Shown here in pieces: positions 24,784 through 33,715 of a stretch of DNA of 64,000 bases. The translations under genes and the position numbers were made by a program. The stretch is from Synechococcus sp. MW101C3 (GTDB lineage: Bacteria > Cyanobacteriota > Cyanobacteriia > PCC-6307 > Cyanobiaceae). Location: the NCBI RefSeq assembly GCF_002252635.1, contig NZ_NQKX01000003.1, forward strand, positions 186,001-250,000, in the 5' to 3' direction. How positions within the stretch are numbered: position 1 is the stretch's first letter; every line of letters starts with the position of its first letter. A model generated the notes under the pieces. The model was not told the origin of the DNA and made no database searches. It saw nothing but the letters and a program-made list of their open reading frames with translations.

Positions 24784-26078
24784 CAGCGCGGCAACCTTCC
24801 CGGGCCACGCGGCTGCTGCAGTGGCGACACGCTCGACACCGGGCGGCTGTTGGGCTGGCGTTGGCCCGGGGCCGACACATATACCCGATCGCCTTCCTTG
24901 AGGCCCTTGAGCACCTCCGTTCTGGCGCCCAACGTGGCTCCCACCGTCACCGGACGGAACACAGGCTGCTTGTCGCCCCCCAACACCATCACCCCAGAGC
25001 CACCGCTCTCGCTCACGATCGACGGGGTAGGGATCAACAGGGCGTTGGCTCGATTGCCCACCAGCACATTGGCGGTGAGGTTCATTCCTGAGCGCAGCTT
25101 GCTGGCGGCTTCCGGGCTCAGGGCAATCCGCACCTGAAAGCTGGTGACGTTGGCCTCCACAACCGCTTCTGGCGCCACCAACCTGACCGTGCCGCGAAAC
25201 AGCTCACCGGGAAACGCATCCACCTGCAGCTCCACCTGCTGGCCTGGCTGGATCTCCCCCACATCCATCTCCGCCACATTGGCCACCGCCTCCAGCTCAC
25301 TGGCCAGCGCCAGGATCGATGAAGAGGTGGCCGAGCTGGTGGCACTGGCAGAGGTGGTGGGCGTCACAAACGCCCCCACATCTGCGTACTTCTGGGTGAT
25401 CACCCCGGTGAAGGGCGCACGGATCACGGTGTCCTCCAACTGCGCCTGCACCGAAACAAGATCTCCCTGTGCCTGCAGCAGCTGTGCTTGGGCGGCTGCG
25501 ATGTCTTCACGGCGGGCGCCGGCCTGCACCAGGTTCAGCTGCGCCCGCAATGCCCCCACCCGTGCCTCACCGGCAAGAAACGCTGAGCGGCTGGCGTCGA
25601 AGGTCACGGTCGCAATCGCGCCGGAGCCATACAGCTGCTGGTTGCTGCGATAGCTGGAGCTGATCGCGATCTGATCGGCCAGCGCCGCCTGCAGATTGCG
25701 TCTGGCCGCCTCAATCTCCTGAGGTCTGTTGCCGGCTTGCAGCCTGTTCAGGTTCGCCTCTGCAGCCGCCACCACTCCCTTCGCCCGCAGCCAGGTGCCG
25801 CGAAGGTTGCTGTTGTCCATACGCGCCAGGATCTGACCAGCGCTCACCCGATCGCCCTGATCCACGGCCAGGAAGGTGACCCGACCCGGCTGCTTCGGGC
25901 TGATGTTCACCGGTGTGGTGGGTCGGATCGAGCCAGCGGCCGTGACCTTCAACACCAGATCACTGCGCTCCACGGGCGCTGTCTGCTGTGCCAGTGCGAC
26001 TTGCCTGGCCTGCGTCTGACGCTGCTGCATCAGCAGCCAACCGACCGCGGCCACACAGAGGGCGATTCCCGTTCCCAC
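24783..26078 (-). CDS. Periplasmic membrane-fusion protein, MacA/HlyD type
   Basis: A 431-residue adaptor. An N-terminal helix (IALCVAAVGWLL) is followed by the split lipoyl domain (VNISPKQPGRVTFLAVDQGD, IRAPFTGVITQKYADVGAFV), a long coiled coil (about residues 95-215; EAARRNLQAALADQ, LLQAQGDLVSVQAQLED) and the beta-barrel region. It would join the permease to an outer-membrane channel. The GTG at 26078 cuts into the membrane helix. The frame is open upstream to about 26227 and reads like a natural cytoplasmic tail (VIRRSDARHPPAPAEPEPS), but contains no ATG, so the true start may be an unusual codon further up. Confidence 0.9.
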   Translation of the reverse strand: MGTGIALCVAAVGWLLMQQRQTQARQVALAQQTAPVERSDLVLKVTAAGSIRPTTPVNISPKQPGRVTFLAVDQGDRVSAGQILARMDNSNLRGTWLRAKGVVAAAEANLNRLQAGNRPQEIEAARRNLQAALADQIAISSSYRSNQQLYGSGAIATVTFDASRSAFLAGEARVGALRAQLNLVQAGARREDIAAAQAQLLQAQGDLVSVQAQLEDTVIRAPFTGVITQKYADVGAFVTPTTSASATSSATSSSILALASELEAVANVAEMDVGEIQPGQQVELQVDAFPGELFRGTVRLVAPEAVVEANVTSFQVRIALSPEAASKLRSGMNLTANVLVGNRANALLIPTPSIVSESGGSGVMVLGGDKQPVFRPVTVGATLGARTEVLKGLKEGDRVYVSAPGQRQPNSRPVSSVSPLQQPRGPGRLPR

Positions 26079-26353
26079 GACGATCAGGGTCCGCCGCGGC
26101 GGTACGTGCGAAGCCTGGGGCCGGGAAGGCTCAGGCTCAGCAGGGGCGGGCGGGTGCCGTGCGTCGCTGCGGCGAATGACGGTCTGCAGCAGTCCGAGGG
26201 GTGTCGCGGGGATCCTGGCGGGTTCTCCTCAACCATCGTTCACCCCGATCACTGTGGGATGACCCCAGCGGGCGTATGTGTGACCGGGTGTGAGCTGCGC
26301 TGCTGGTGGGTGATGCGCTAGCGGTGCATGAACGAGTGAAAACTCCGCGTCCC

Positions 26354-26545
26354 TCAGCGTTGCAGCAGCCAGCGCAGGAACGAGAGCGTGATCAACAGAC
26401 CCACGCCCACAGTCCAGATCCAATCAGAGCGGTCGGTTAGCCGTTGCAGCCAGGTGGGCAGCGGCGTGCCGCGTTGCAGAAGCACGGTGAACAGAAGCAG
26501 CAGAGCCGTTGGGATGCCGATCGCCAGCAACAGATCGCGGAGCAT
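26354..26545 (-). CDS. Small two-helix membrane protein
   Basis: A 63-residue protein with two hydrophobic helices (LLLAIGIPTALLLLFTVLL and WIWTVGVGLLITLSFLRWLL) joined by a basic loop (LQRLTDRSD). No family is recognised. It ends about 125 bp before the open reading region of the exporter operon on the same strand, and is divergent from the 59-residue gene at 26665. Short, so coding status is likely but unproven. Confidence 0.5.
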   Translation of the reverse strand: MLRDLLLAIGIPTALLLLFTVLLQRGTPLPTWLQRLTDRSDWIWTVGVGLLITLSFLRWLLQR

Positions 26546-26664
26546 GGATCGAGGTTCGCCGCCAGCATCAACTTACCGAGGCTGGTGAGCGTTGCCGCAC
26601 CTGGTTGGCGCTGCCAGCGTGGCAACCACAGCTGCCATAGGATGGGTCAGCTGTTGCAGCACAC

Positions 26665-26844
26665 GTGAAAGAGCTTGTCGGGCCTGTACGCAGGGCTTTG
26701 ATCTATGGCCTCATCAGCTATGCCGGGCTTGTTGTGATCAACAACGCGGAGCTGGATCTGCCCAATATGTGGATCGCCTACCTGCCAATGTTCATCGGCG
26801 TGTTTGTTGCAACGCAATGGCTCGACAGGAAGTTCGGAGAGTGA
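26665..26844 (+). CDS. 59-residue membrane protein, GTG start
   Basis: The frame GTG-AAA-GAG to TGA encodes VKELVGPVRRALIYGLISYA, then GLVVINNAELDLPNMWIAYL and PMFIGVFVATQWLDRKFGE. It has a basic N-terminus, two hydrophobic helices with an acidic turn between them and a charged C-terminus, a coherent topology for a real small membrane protein. Two longer frames overlap it but look non-protein-like. No family is known to me. Confidence 0.6.
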   Translation: MKELVGPVRRALIYGLISYAGLVVINNAELDLPNMWIAYLPMFIGVFVATQWLDRKFGE

Positions 26845-27163
26845 GACGTTCAGGCATCGGCAGCGAACGTTCGCAAGTGAACTCTTGATCCTGCCTTTAC
26901 AAACGCCTCGGCACGACTGGCACTTACAAATGGCTCTAGACAAGGCAGAATCATGGTCAAGAACAGATTTCGCTGCCTTGCCACAGGTACGCCCGGCTCT
27001 TTAACCTAGATGCTTGTCGAGGAACGCACGGTGGAGGCGAGCCCGGTTTTGGGCATGGACGATTTCTGTGGAATGCGAGCGATGCCTTGCTCAATGACCG
27101 CGACCAGCAACAGCTGGAGATCATTTCATGAGATCTGCTGTGGCCATGGCACTATCCGCCCCC
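26845..27163. other. No supported gene
   Basis: About 320 bp between the small membrane protein gene and the stop of the DUF1350 gene. No open frame of substance, no hairpin with a T tract and no attC-like arms are visible. Base composition shifts here towards the AT-richer block that follows. Confidence 0.5.
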
Positions 27164-28084
27164 TCAACCTCCCGTGAGAGCTCCACAGTCTCTTGATTCA
27201 GAACATGCGCGGGAAGCTGAAGCTACTCGAGACTTTTCAAGAATAGAGAGAGTTTCATCTCGAATTCCCTGATCTGTTCTCTTGTATCCCAAGATAGATA
27301 AATGACGACCGAACAATGGCGCAGATCTACTGAGCTTTATCGGAATTAATTGGATTGGAGGCCTCATTCTATCACTCTGGATCTTGCTAATCTTGGCAAG
27401 TTGATTCAAGGTTAACTCTGCAGTGCGACTGGCCAAAGAAAGAACGGACGTAATGGAAAACAAAGCCGATGATTTGATAAGCTCTATAGTCATTGCTTGA
27501 GATGGATGGACCTTCAATACAGAATCGAAGATACTCCTCAGGAAAGGCAAAGGGATTGCTGCCTCTAGATCAGCAATAACAGGATCAACCAGGATCTGCT
27601 GCTGATCGCGTAGAGAAATAATATGGGCATCGAGCTGGCTTAGCTTATTCAAGAGTTCGTCAGCCTGCTCTGGAACTTCCAGCTTCAATGCCGAAATGAT
27701 ATTGTCCGACTTGGAGATCTCTTCGCTGTCACTAAGAAGCTCAAGCAGTGCCACATACTTACAGCCAAGACTATGGGCAATCCAGAGGTAGTCAACCGAA
27801 CAGACTGGTTCATTCTGCAGGCCATCTGCCATAAGTAGAGCTGCCACTTCCGCTCTAAGCTCAGACTGGTAACTGGCGAGGGACAGGGAAATATCCCAAT
27901 GGCGAAGGGAAAACCGGAATGGAAGAGCAACAATTCCGTAGCCAGCTTCGTAGATATCCCGAAGATAGGCGCGGTAAAACACAGTAGGGAAGGAGCCGAA
28001 GAATGCCCCGCCCAAGAAAATCACGATCGCATGGGGGTGAGCCGGAAGAGCGGCCCAGCCAAAATGGAGAGGGTGAAACTTCAT
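27164..28084 (-). CDS. DUF1350-family alpha/beta-hydrolase-like protein
   Basis: A 306-residue protein. The start resembles cyanobacterial/plastid DUF1350 proteins: AIVIFLGGAFFGSFPTVFYR, then GYGIVALPFRFSLRHWDISL. The nucleophile elbow is WIAHSLGCKY (Ser in HSLG, residue ~104), the usual DUF1350 form of G-x-S-x-G. DUF1350 proteins are hydrolase-fold proteins of unknown substrate. The C-terminal half is longer and less conserved than usual. The gene is AT-richer than its surroundings and lies 38 bp after another AT-rich gene on the same strand, so the pair may be cotranscribed and foreign in origin. Confidence 0.8.
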   Translation of the reverse strand: MKFHPLHFGWAALPAHPHAIVIFLGGAFFGSFPTVFYRAYLRDIYEAGYGIVALPFRFSLRHWDISLSLASYQSELRAEVAALLMADGLQNEPVCSVDYLWIAHSLGCKYVALLELLSDSEEISKSDNIISALKLEVPEQADELLNKLSQLDAHIISLRDQQQILVDPVIADLEAAIPLPFLRSIFDSVLKVHPSQAMTIELIKSSALFSITSVLSLASRTAELTLNQLAKISKIQSDRMRPPIQLIPIKLSRSAPLFGRHLSILGYKRTDQGIRDETLSILEKSRVASASRACSESRDCGALTGG

Positions 28085-28122
28085 GGGTAATGGCTATGCA
28101 TTTTGGCATCACTATTGATCGA

Positions 28123-28716
28123 TTAGCTACGCGTGAGGCTTATCAGTGAGCCACCATTTGCCAAAGGAAGTGCATAGGATAATTCGCCGAGAGCTGCTGT
28201 GTTGTCTAGGTTAGAGCCATCAAAGAAAGTTCCTCGGTGCTCAGCAGTCACCAGGACATCAGACGCCTGCTGCATGTTTGAGGCGCTCAGCGAGAGCTCC
28301 ACATAGCCTCTGAGCTCAAAATCAACAGCCTTTAGAACATTAGGCTTGGAAGCATCTGGCTGAACAATCAGCAGCCCCGTGTCATGTGGGTTTAGGAAAA
28401 TGCTAAACTTTGTTCTTACTACATCCCCTTTTTTAGGGCTGGGCTGATTCGCAGGTGGGGGATCTTGTGTCAACGATGCAGGACCGTTTTGACCGATAAC
28501 ATCAAATCTAGCCAGAATCTTGCTTGGATCAAGCCCTGGCGTGATCGTCACAAATGTAACCGAGAGTCCGACTCCTTTGTCGCTCAAGTTGGATACTGTA
28601 AGAAAATATCCCTGAAGAATGACTCGGGTGACTTTCCCCAACGCTGGAATTTTTTCTGTCAAGTCCTTTGGCAATTGAGGCTTAAGAAGAATCTCAAAAG
28701 TTGATAGAACAGTCAT
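28123..28716 (-). CDS. Unknown protein upstream of the DUF1350 gene
   Basis: A 197-residue soluble protein without signal peptide or membrane helix. It is rich in beta-strand-like segments (VILQGYFLTVSNLSDKGVGL, FSIFLNPHDTGLLIVQPD, ELRGYVELSLSASN). The C-terminus (DNTAALGELSYALPLANGGS) is repeat-poor. It may be a beta-sandwich protein; I recognise no family. A possible -10 element TATACT lies about 15 bp before the ATG. It shares the lower GC of the DUF1350 gene 38 bp downstream. Confidence 0.65.
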   Translation of the reverse strand: MTVLSTFEILLKPQLPKDLTEKIPALGKVTRVILQGYFLTVSNLSDKGVGLSVTFVTITPGLDPSKILARFDVIGQNGPASLTQDPPPANQPSPKKGDVVRTKFSIFLNPHDTGLLIVQPDASKPNVLKAVDFELRGYVELSLSASNMQQASDVLVTAEHRGTFFDGSNLDNTAALGELSYALPLANGGSLISLTRS

Positions 28717-29199
28717 TTTGAAATCTTGAAGTATATATCAAAATTTAGTTAATGACGATCTTCGCTTTGGGTCAATACTCCGTCACTCATCGTGATGTTG
28801 ATGTGTCGGCGATGCCAGGAAAAAGCAGTTGTGTATTGCGCGACACATTGGCCTCCCTTCATCCGTCTACCTGGAAAGTCGGGATCTCTCCATACGCCGT
28901 AATCACAATCAACATCCAGCTTGATGAGCAGCGCAGGGCAGTGCCGCACCAACTGAGCAATCAACTCACCTGCAATGACAAGCGTATGAGGAGCCGTGTC
29001 CCTGCCACGGAAACGCCAGGGCAGGGCATTTAGCATTGGCGCAAGCTAAAGAGCTGCCTGTCCAACCTTGTGAGTGTTCAGGAGAGCTGGAGCAGTCATT
29101 GGGGTCAGGCTTGGGTGGTAGCTCAGATGAGCGGCATCGATCCCAGTGCCTTCCTCTTCCACTGACGAACCAACCCAGCAGCACCCTCTCCGCCGTCCA
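28717..29199. other. Intergenic region with one weak open frame
   Basis: A minus-strand frame at 28749-29036 could encode 95 residues (TLVIAGELIAQLVRHCPALL, KLDVDCDYGVWRDPDFPG), but an equally long plus-strand frame covers the same bases and neither has recognisable motifs. It may be the remnant of a lost gene. I do not call a gene here. Confidence 0.4.
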
Positions 29200-30060
29200 T
29201 CAGGCCACGCCGTTGGCCTTGAACCAGCTCAGCAGCCGCTTCCAGCCATCCGCTGCGTCTGCCGCTCGGTAAGTGGGGCGGAAATCGGCATGGAAGCCAT
29301 GGGGAGCGTCGGGAAACACGATGATTTCGCTGCGGCTGCCGGCAGCCTTGAGGGCGGCTTGCATGCGCTCCACAGATTCCAGCGGGATGCCGTCATCCTT
29401 GCCGCCGTACAGACCCAGCACCGGCGCCTTGAGCTTGGCCGCCACATCCAGGGGATAGAAGGGCTGCTCCGGAGTGCGGGTTCCCTCCAGGCGGCCATAC
29501 CAGGCCACGCCGGCGGCGAGCTTCGGGTTGTGGGCGGCGTAGAGCCAGGTGATGCGCCCCCCCCAGCAGAAGCCGGTGATGCCGAGCTTGCTGATGTTGC
29601 CGCCGCCGCTGCTGGCTGCCCAGGCCACGCTGGCATCGAGGTCGGCCATCACCTGGGCATCCGGCACGGTGGCCACCACCGGCAGGATCGCGGCGATATC
29701 GGGCAGCTTGGTGACATCCCCCTGGCGCTCGAACAGGCTGGGGGCAATGGCCAGATAGCCCAGACGCGCCAGGCGGCGGCACACGTCCTGGAGATAGGCA
29801 TGCACCCCGAAGATCTCCTGCACCACCAGCACCACCGGCAGATTCGTGCCTGCGGCCGGCCGGGCCCGGTAGGCCGGGATGGAGCGGCCCTGCACCGGAA
29901 TCGACACGAAGCCGGCGGTAAGGCCCTCTGCAGCCGTGGTGATCGTGGACGCCGCGATCGGCCGCACCGCTGCCGCGAAGCCAGCCGCCAGAGTGCCCAG
30001 CAGCAGATCACGGCGGCGCAGGCCCTGCGGGCCGGCTGAATCCGAAGGCATCGAGGGCAT
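29200..30060 (-). CDS. Dienelactone hydrolase family protein, Tat-exported
   Basis: A 286-residue protein with a twin-arginine signal ([20 protein letters not shown]). The dienelactone hydrolase fold shows QEIFG (Glu82), the nucleophile Cys165 in TGFCWGGR, Asp222/223 in GGKDDGIP and His254 in APHGFHAD, the Cys-His-Asp triad of the family. Members hydrolyse lactones or carboxylic esters; the substrate here is not known. The Tat signal places it in the periplasm. It stands alone and diverges from the exported CsbD-like gene. Confidence 0.93.
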   Translation of the reverse strand: MPSMPSDSAGPQGLRRRDLLLGTLAAGFAAAVRPIAASTITTAAEGLTAGFVSIPVQGRSIPAYRARPAAGTNLPVVLVVQEIFGVHAYLQDVCRRLARLGYLAIAPSLFERQGDVTKLPDIAAILPVVATVPDAQVMADLDASVAWAASSGGGNISKLGITGFCWGGRITWLYAAHNPKLAAGVAWYGRLEGTRTPEQPFYPLDVAAKLKAPVLGLYGGKDDGIPLESVERMQAALKAAGSRSEIIVFPDAPHGFHADFRPTYRAADAADGWKRLLSWFKANGVA

Positions 30061-30217
30061 GGCGTTGTGGGTGTGGCACGGATGGGTTCATTCTGCTGCG
30101 CTCTGCTGATTACGGCTGCAACGAATAAACCCAGGCGCAACGTTGCAGGTGGTGCGCCGCTGTGATCGTGGCTAGAGGTGGGTGGTGCCAACGCACAAAA
30201 CACATGCGAGAACAGAC

Positions 30218-30535
30218 ATGAAAAGATTTATCGCCTCATTGATTTCGGCTGTGATTCTGATGACAACCCTGCTGTTCCAGTCACCCGCTATGGCCCTGGC
30301 GTCGTCATCCTCACCGGACTCAGGTGAGCGTGGCGCAGCAACGAGCCAGGTGGAGACCGTCTCTCAGCAGGGCGACGACAAGGCCCAGGACACGATCGGC
30401 TCCATCACTGGAGAAGGGGGCCAGAAGGGGAAGCAAAGCGAGGCGAAAGCCAAGGCCGCCGGTAAGACCGTGGACCGCAACACCAAGGAACTCGTTGCCA
30501 ACGACAACAAGATGGTGAACAAAGCGGTCAACTGA
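30218..30535 (+). CDS. Exported CsbD-like protein (second copy)
   Basis: A 105-residue protein from the ATG at 30218. The signal peptide is FIASLISAVILMTTLLFQSP, then AMA. The mature part has GDDKAQDTIGSITGEGGQKG and KQSEAKAKAAGKTVDRNTK, the same exported CsbD-like pattern as the protein at 14808-15134, but with a different tail. It is probably a stress-related periplasmic protein. A DUF1275 membrane gene follows 52 bp downstream on the same strand. Confidence 0.75.
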   Translation: MKRFIASLISAVILMTTLLFQSPAMALASSSSPDSGERGAATSQVETVSQQGDDKAQDTIGSITGEGGQKGKQSEAKAKAAGKTVDRNTKELVANDNKMVNKAVN

Positions 30536-30587
30536 CCCAGGCCATTCCGTTCGGCCAGGGAGCCGAGGCCACACGCAGATGTGAGGC

Positions 30588-31331
30588 ATGCCAGTTAACT
30601 ATGTGCGCGGGCTCACGGCCACGGTTCGCACAAGGCGCAGCAATACCCACCTCGGCATCGGCCTGGCGTTCGTGGCCGGCGCCACCAATGCCGGTGGGTT
30701 TCTTGCCGTGCAGCAATACACGTCCCACATGACAGGGATCGTGTCGTCGATGGCGGAGGCGGCCATTGGTGGCGACTGGTTTGTGTTGAGCACAGGCGGC
30801 GTCGCCCTGGCTGCGTTCCTCATCGGTGCCGCAACAACGGCCATCCTGGTGAATGCGGCGCGGCAGCACAATCTGAGCAGCGCCTATGCACTGCCGCTGC
30901 TGCTGGAGGCGCTGTTGCTGCTGCTGTTCGGCACGATTGGCGCTCGCCTCAATGAGATGCATGAGCTGTTCGTGCCACTCACTGTGGTGTTGCTCTGCTT
31001 CATCATGGGCCTGCAGAATGCGGTGATCACCAAGATTTCGCATGCTGAGATCCGCACCACCCATGTCACCGGGCTGGTGACGGATATCGGCATCGAAGTG
31101 GGCAAGCTGCTGCTGGTGAATCGGCCCACACACGCAGTTCAGCCGCCTGTGGTGGTAGACCGTGAACGCCTGCAGCTGCTGCTGCTGCTCTTCTCCGGCT
31201 TCTTCAGCGGGGGCGTGGTGGGCGCGGCCGGCTTTCGTGCCATCGGCTTCGCCGCCACGGTTCCTCTGGCTCTGGTGGTGGTAGCGCTGGCCTTGATCCC
31301 GGTGATCGACGACCTGCGCCGCACCGCCTAA
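30588..31331 (+). CDS. DUF1275 (YoaK-like) membrane protein
   Basis: A 247-residue integral membrane protein with about six helices. The family signature is at the start: FVAGATNAGGFLAVQQYTSH, then MTGIVSSMAEAAIGG; later FIMGLQNAVITKISHAEIRT, then THVTGLVTDIGIEVG, a family hallmark. It has some resemblance to transporters, but no substrate is known. The stop overlaps the start of the next gene (TAATG), suggesting coupled translation. Confidence 0.92.
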   Translation: MPVNYVRGLTATVRTRRSNTHLGIGLAFVAGATNAGGFLAVQQYTSHMTGIVSSMAEAAIGGDWFVLSTGGVALAAFLIGAATTAILVNAARQHNLSSAYALPLLLEALLLLLFGTIGARLNEMHELFVPLTVVLLCFIMGLQNAVITKISHAEIRTTHVTGLVTDIGIEVGKLLLVNRPTHAVQPPVVVDRERLQLLLLLFSGFFSGGVVGAAGFRAIGFAATVPLALVVVALALIPVIDDLRRTA

Positions 31332-31705
31332 TGACACCACCCCCGGGTGCCGGGCCAACGAAACAAGACAGTTTCCTAAGCCACCAGGCAAGCCCGGAAG
31401 CCACTGGCCAGCATGAAACCCCTTTCCAGCACTGGCCTGTGGCCGCCCGAAGCAAGACGCTGACGCTGGCCGGGGTGCCGGAGAACATCCTGGTGCTGGT
31501 GCCCGACCTGCACCGGGAATTCCATGGCTGGAAGAGCGGCGCCTGCAGCCCTAAAGACGTGCTGGTGTTCTTCGAAGCCGCGCGGGGGGATCTGTTCGAT
31601 CCGGTGAACTCGCGCGACATGAAACGGCTACGGGCACTGACCCACCGGCTGCAGCGGTTTGAGAGTGAGCGGGAGGGGCAGAAGGTGCGGTATCACCGGG
31701 GCTAA
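31331..31705 (+). CDS. Unknown protein truncated or ended at an attC site
   Basis: A 124-residue protein coupled to the DUF1275 gene by TAATG. The N-terminal third is low in complexity; the rest (TLTLAGVPENILVLVPDLHR, DVLVFFEAARGDLFDPVNSR, MKRLRALTHRLQRFESERE) looks like a folded small domain. I recognise no family. Its stop codon (TAA, 31703-31705) lies inside the outer core of the attC-like site at 31700-31787. The cassette array may therefore have been inserted into the 3' end of this gene and supplied a new stop. Confidence 0.6.
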   Translation: MTPPPGAGPTKQDSFLSHQASPEATGQHETPFQHWPVAARSKTLTLAGVPENILVLVPDLHREFHGWKSGACSPKDVLVFFEAARGDLFDPVNSRDMKRLRALTHRLQRFESEREGQKVRYHRG

Positions 31706-31787
31706 CGCTCCAGATCAGAAGCGGGCTGGGTTGCACCAGTATGACAAGGAAGCTTTTGCTCCCGTCTTCTGTATCTGGATGTTATAC
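31700..31787 (-). mobile_element. attC-like site C, end of the 31.7-34.6 kb array
   Basis: Plus-strand left arm GCTAACGCTCCAGATCAGAA-GCGGG; reverse complement of the right arm GTATAACATCCAGATACAGA-AGACGGG. They pair over about 20 bp with extrahelical A residues on one arm (AGATaCAGAAGaCGGG). The minus-strand cores are GTATAAC (R'') and GTTAGCC (R'). It begins 15 bp past the stop of the HEPN-candidate gene. It is the distal boundary of a three-cassette array. Confidence 0.8.
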
Positions 31788-31801
31788 GACCCCTGACTAA
31801 G

Positions 31802-32698
31802 CTAGTCATCCATAGACCTCCTAAGAAAGGCCGAGTAAGCATGTATAACTTCCTTGCTTACTTCTATCGCAGATCCTATAGAACTCTTAACTCTTTCATG
31901 TGCTTCGTCATTAAGTGTATAGTGAGCCACATCGTCTGAGTTTCTAATATTTAGAATTGGCTTTACCTTTTCCTCCCAATACCCCCCTTTTAGGCCATAC
32001 TTCTTAGAGCGGCTTTGATAGTCTCTGCGGTCGTTGGCGTTTGCTGGATCGCCAAGAAGTACAGTAATAGATTTCCATATGTGCATATATGCAGAGGTAA
32101 TCACGTAGGACTGGTGAGGGGACCCGTACGGGAGCTGAGACTGCAAAGAGTAAAGCAGCACTGCGTGCTCATGATAAAGCAAAGCCTTTGAAAGCTTTTC
32201 GTCGTCCAATCCTGAGCGATTTGCGGCTTGCAGAATTGATGTCTTTAGCTTATCGAGATCATAGAAAGTTACTCGAAGAAGTGGCAGGCTACTTGGGGTC
32301 AACTGTGAATCGACTTCTCCGTCTGGACAATCAACTTGTAAGATTTGGTACGGGAAAAGACATCCATACTCTACGCAGAGAAATCTTGATATCTCATCTA
32401 TCAATGTTACCGCCTGCCGAAGAGCGCTTTTCTTATCGCTTGCCGGAATTGAAACACGAAAGAAGTTGTCGTTCACAGACAGAACTCCAGTTCCCAGCTC
32501 ACACGTCACCGTAAGCGCATCGATTGGCTCGCGATATCTTGAGAATGCTCCGTAAGCGATTATATGACCACTTCGCATGTCAATCGCATCACTATGGCTT
32601 TCAGCGCTATTTGTTGACTTCATTACTGTCGTATCGCCGTCGGGCAGGCCAAATAGTCCGGGGTTCCCGAACTTGAAGATAATCCAGTAGTCGTTCAT
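31802..32698 (-). CDS. Cassette gene: candidate HEPN-domain protein
   Basis: A 298-residue protein, AT-richer than its surroundings. The N-terminal ~150 residues are beta-rich and unassigned. The C-terminal ~150 are helical and contain NIRNSDDVAHYTL, in which Arg252 and His259 make an R-N-x5-H arrangement like the R-x4-6-H active site of HEPN RNases. I infer a HEPN fold from this motif and the helical context; neither is proof. HEPN proteins are common in toxin and anti-phage systems. It lies between two attC-like sites, with its ATG 16 bp after the preceding core, so it is a gene cassette. Confidence 0.7.
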   Translation of the reverse strand: MNDYWIIFKFGNPGLFGLPDGDTTVMKSTNSAESHSDAIDMRSGHIIAYGAFSRYREPIDALTVTCELGTGVLSVNDNFFRVSIPASDKKSALRQAVTLIDEISRFLCVEYGCLFPYQILQVDCPDGEVDSQLTPSSLPLLRVTFYDLDKLKTSILQAANRSGLDDEKLSKALLYHEHAVLLYSLQSQLPYGSPHQSYVITSAYMHIWKSITVLLGDPANANDRRDYQSRSKKYGLKGGYWEEKVKPILNIRNSDDVAHYTLNDEAHERVKSSIGSAIEVSKEVIHAYSAFLRRSMDD

Positions 32699-32713
32699 AG
32701 ACTCAGAAAGTGC

Positions 32714-32802
32714 GTTGAACGCTTGCCATCACCTGGCCGCAACGAGACAATGCTATGGAGGGTAGCCTTGGGAGGCGGCTCAGGTGAATGGCAATGTTAG
32801 AA
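32714..32802 (-). mobile_element. attC-like site B
   Basis: Plus-strand left arm AACGCTTGCCATCACCTGGC; reverse complement of the right arm AACATTGCCATTCACCTGAG. They pair almost perfectly over 18 bp, with one extrahelical T (CCAT-CACC against CCATTCACC) and one extrahelical A. The minus-strand cores are TTCTAAC (R'') and GTTCAAC (R'). Length 89 bp. The extrahelical bases on one arm are the classic strand-selecting feature of attC sites. Confidence 0.88.
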
Positions 32803-33699
32803 GGCCGCCTGTAGTGAATATAAGTACGCATCAGGCAGCCACGACAAAGACGTAAAAAGCCAATCGCGTGTTACGGGCGAACACTTGATGGCCGCGGACA
32901 ACCATGAGGCCCCCAGGATTGAAGGATCACTCACTTCACTCCCTGTTATCAGATAATCAACGCCACTGGGAGCCTTCTTTCTGTTTGCTCGTAGCTTTAG
33001 CTTTACCTGAAGCGCACATCTACTCTTGGGGAGTAGCGTAATCCCGCACAACGATAAATCGACGCTACTGTTATTGTGGACAAAGATATCGACATCTTTA
33101 ATCATCCCTCCTCTGTAAGCCGGGACGAAGCATCCTAGTTCTTCGAATAGTTTGGCAACTAGGGTTTCGAGTTCAACACTGCTCAAGCATTCTAATGCAT
33201 GGATGACTGTACATTGGAGCGGCAACTGAACCTTCGACTTGTCGAGAATGCATTGCAATGCAGTTTTATTGCCATTATCTGAGATCTCGCGGAAAGTGCC
33301 AGATGAATAGTATCTATTTGCGTTGATACCTGCAAGAATTGCAGGAACGTCTTTGACGGGCTCACGAATTACCTCTCGAACTGGCAGAAGCTTAACGAAG
33401 CCATCGTATCCAGGTTGAACTTCTGACTTAACAAACCGGATCGGCCCAGCAGGTTCCAACACAACTACTTCTCCGCCGTATATAACTACGATAAACTTGT
33501 TTGCTGGATTCCTGCCGCATTCAAAAAACAACTGGCCTTGTTTCCTAGCTCCACCCCCTGACAAGAACTCCTCTTCATTGTCCGCAGAGCCATCAAAGTA
33601 AATGGGAATACATGGTGACCCAATCTCGCCGTTACCTGTCAGGTAGCGAGCAGCACTTCGATTGGCTGTGTCAATCTTGGCATAAATGAACTGAGTCAT
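32797..33699 (-). CDS. Cassette gene: candidate PD-(D/E)xK (Mrr-like) nuclease
   Basis: A 300-residue protein of lower GC. The C-terminal half resembles restriction-endonuclease-fold nucleases of the Mrr type: a helix with Glu176/178 (VELETLVAKLFEELGCFVPA), Asp202/204 in GGMIKDVDIFVHN, and the Q-x-K motif Gln231/Lys233 in CALQVKLK. The N-terminal ~150 residues form an unassigned domain with a beta-rich start. A nuclease that senses or cuts foreign DNA is a fair guess; the fold is inferred. The stop lies inside the R'' end of site B, and the ATG is 16 bp after the core of site A. Confidence 0.72.
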   Translation of the reverse strand: MTQFIYAKIDTANRSAARYLTGNGEIGSPCIPIYFDGSADNEEEFLSGGGARKQGQLFFECGRNPANKFIVVIYGGEVVVLEPAGPIRFVKSEVQPGYDGFVKLLPVREVIREPVKDVPAILAGINANRYYSSGTFREISDNGNKTALQCILDKSKVQLPLQCTVIHALECLSSVELETLVAKLFEELGCFVPAYRGGMIKDVDIFVHNNSSVDLSLCGITLLPKSRCALQVKLKLRANRKKAPSGVDYLITGSEVSDPSILGASWLSAAIKCSPVTRDWLFTSLSWLPDAYLYSLQAAF

Positions 33700-33715
33700 G
33701 ATGTTTTCTTGGTAC

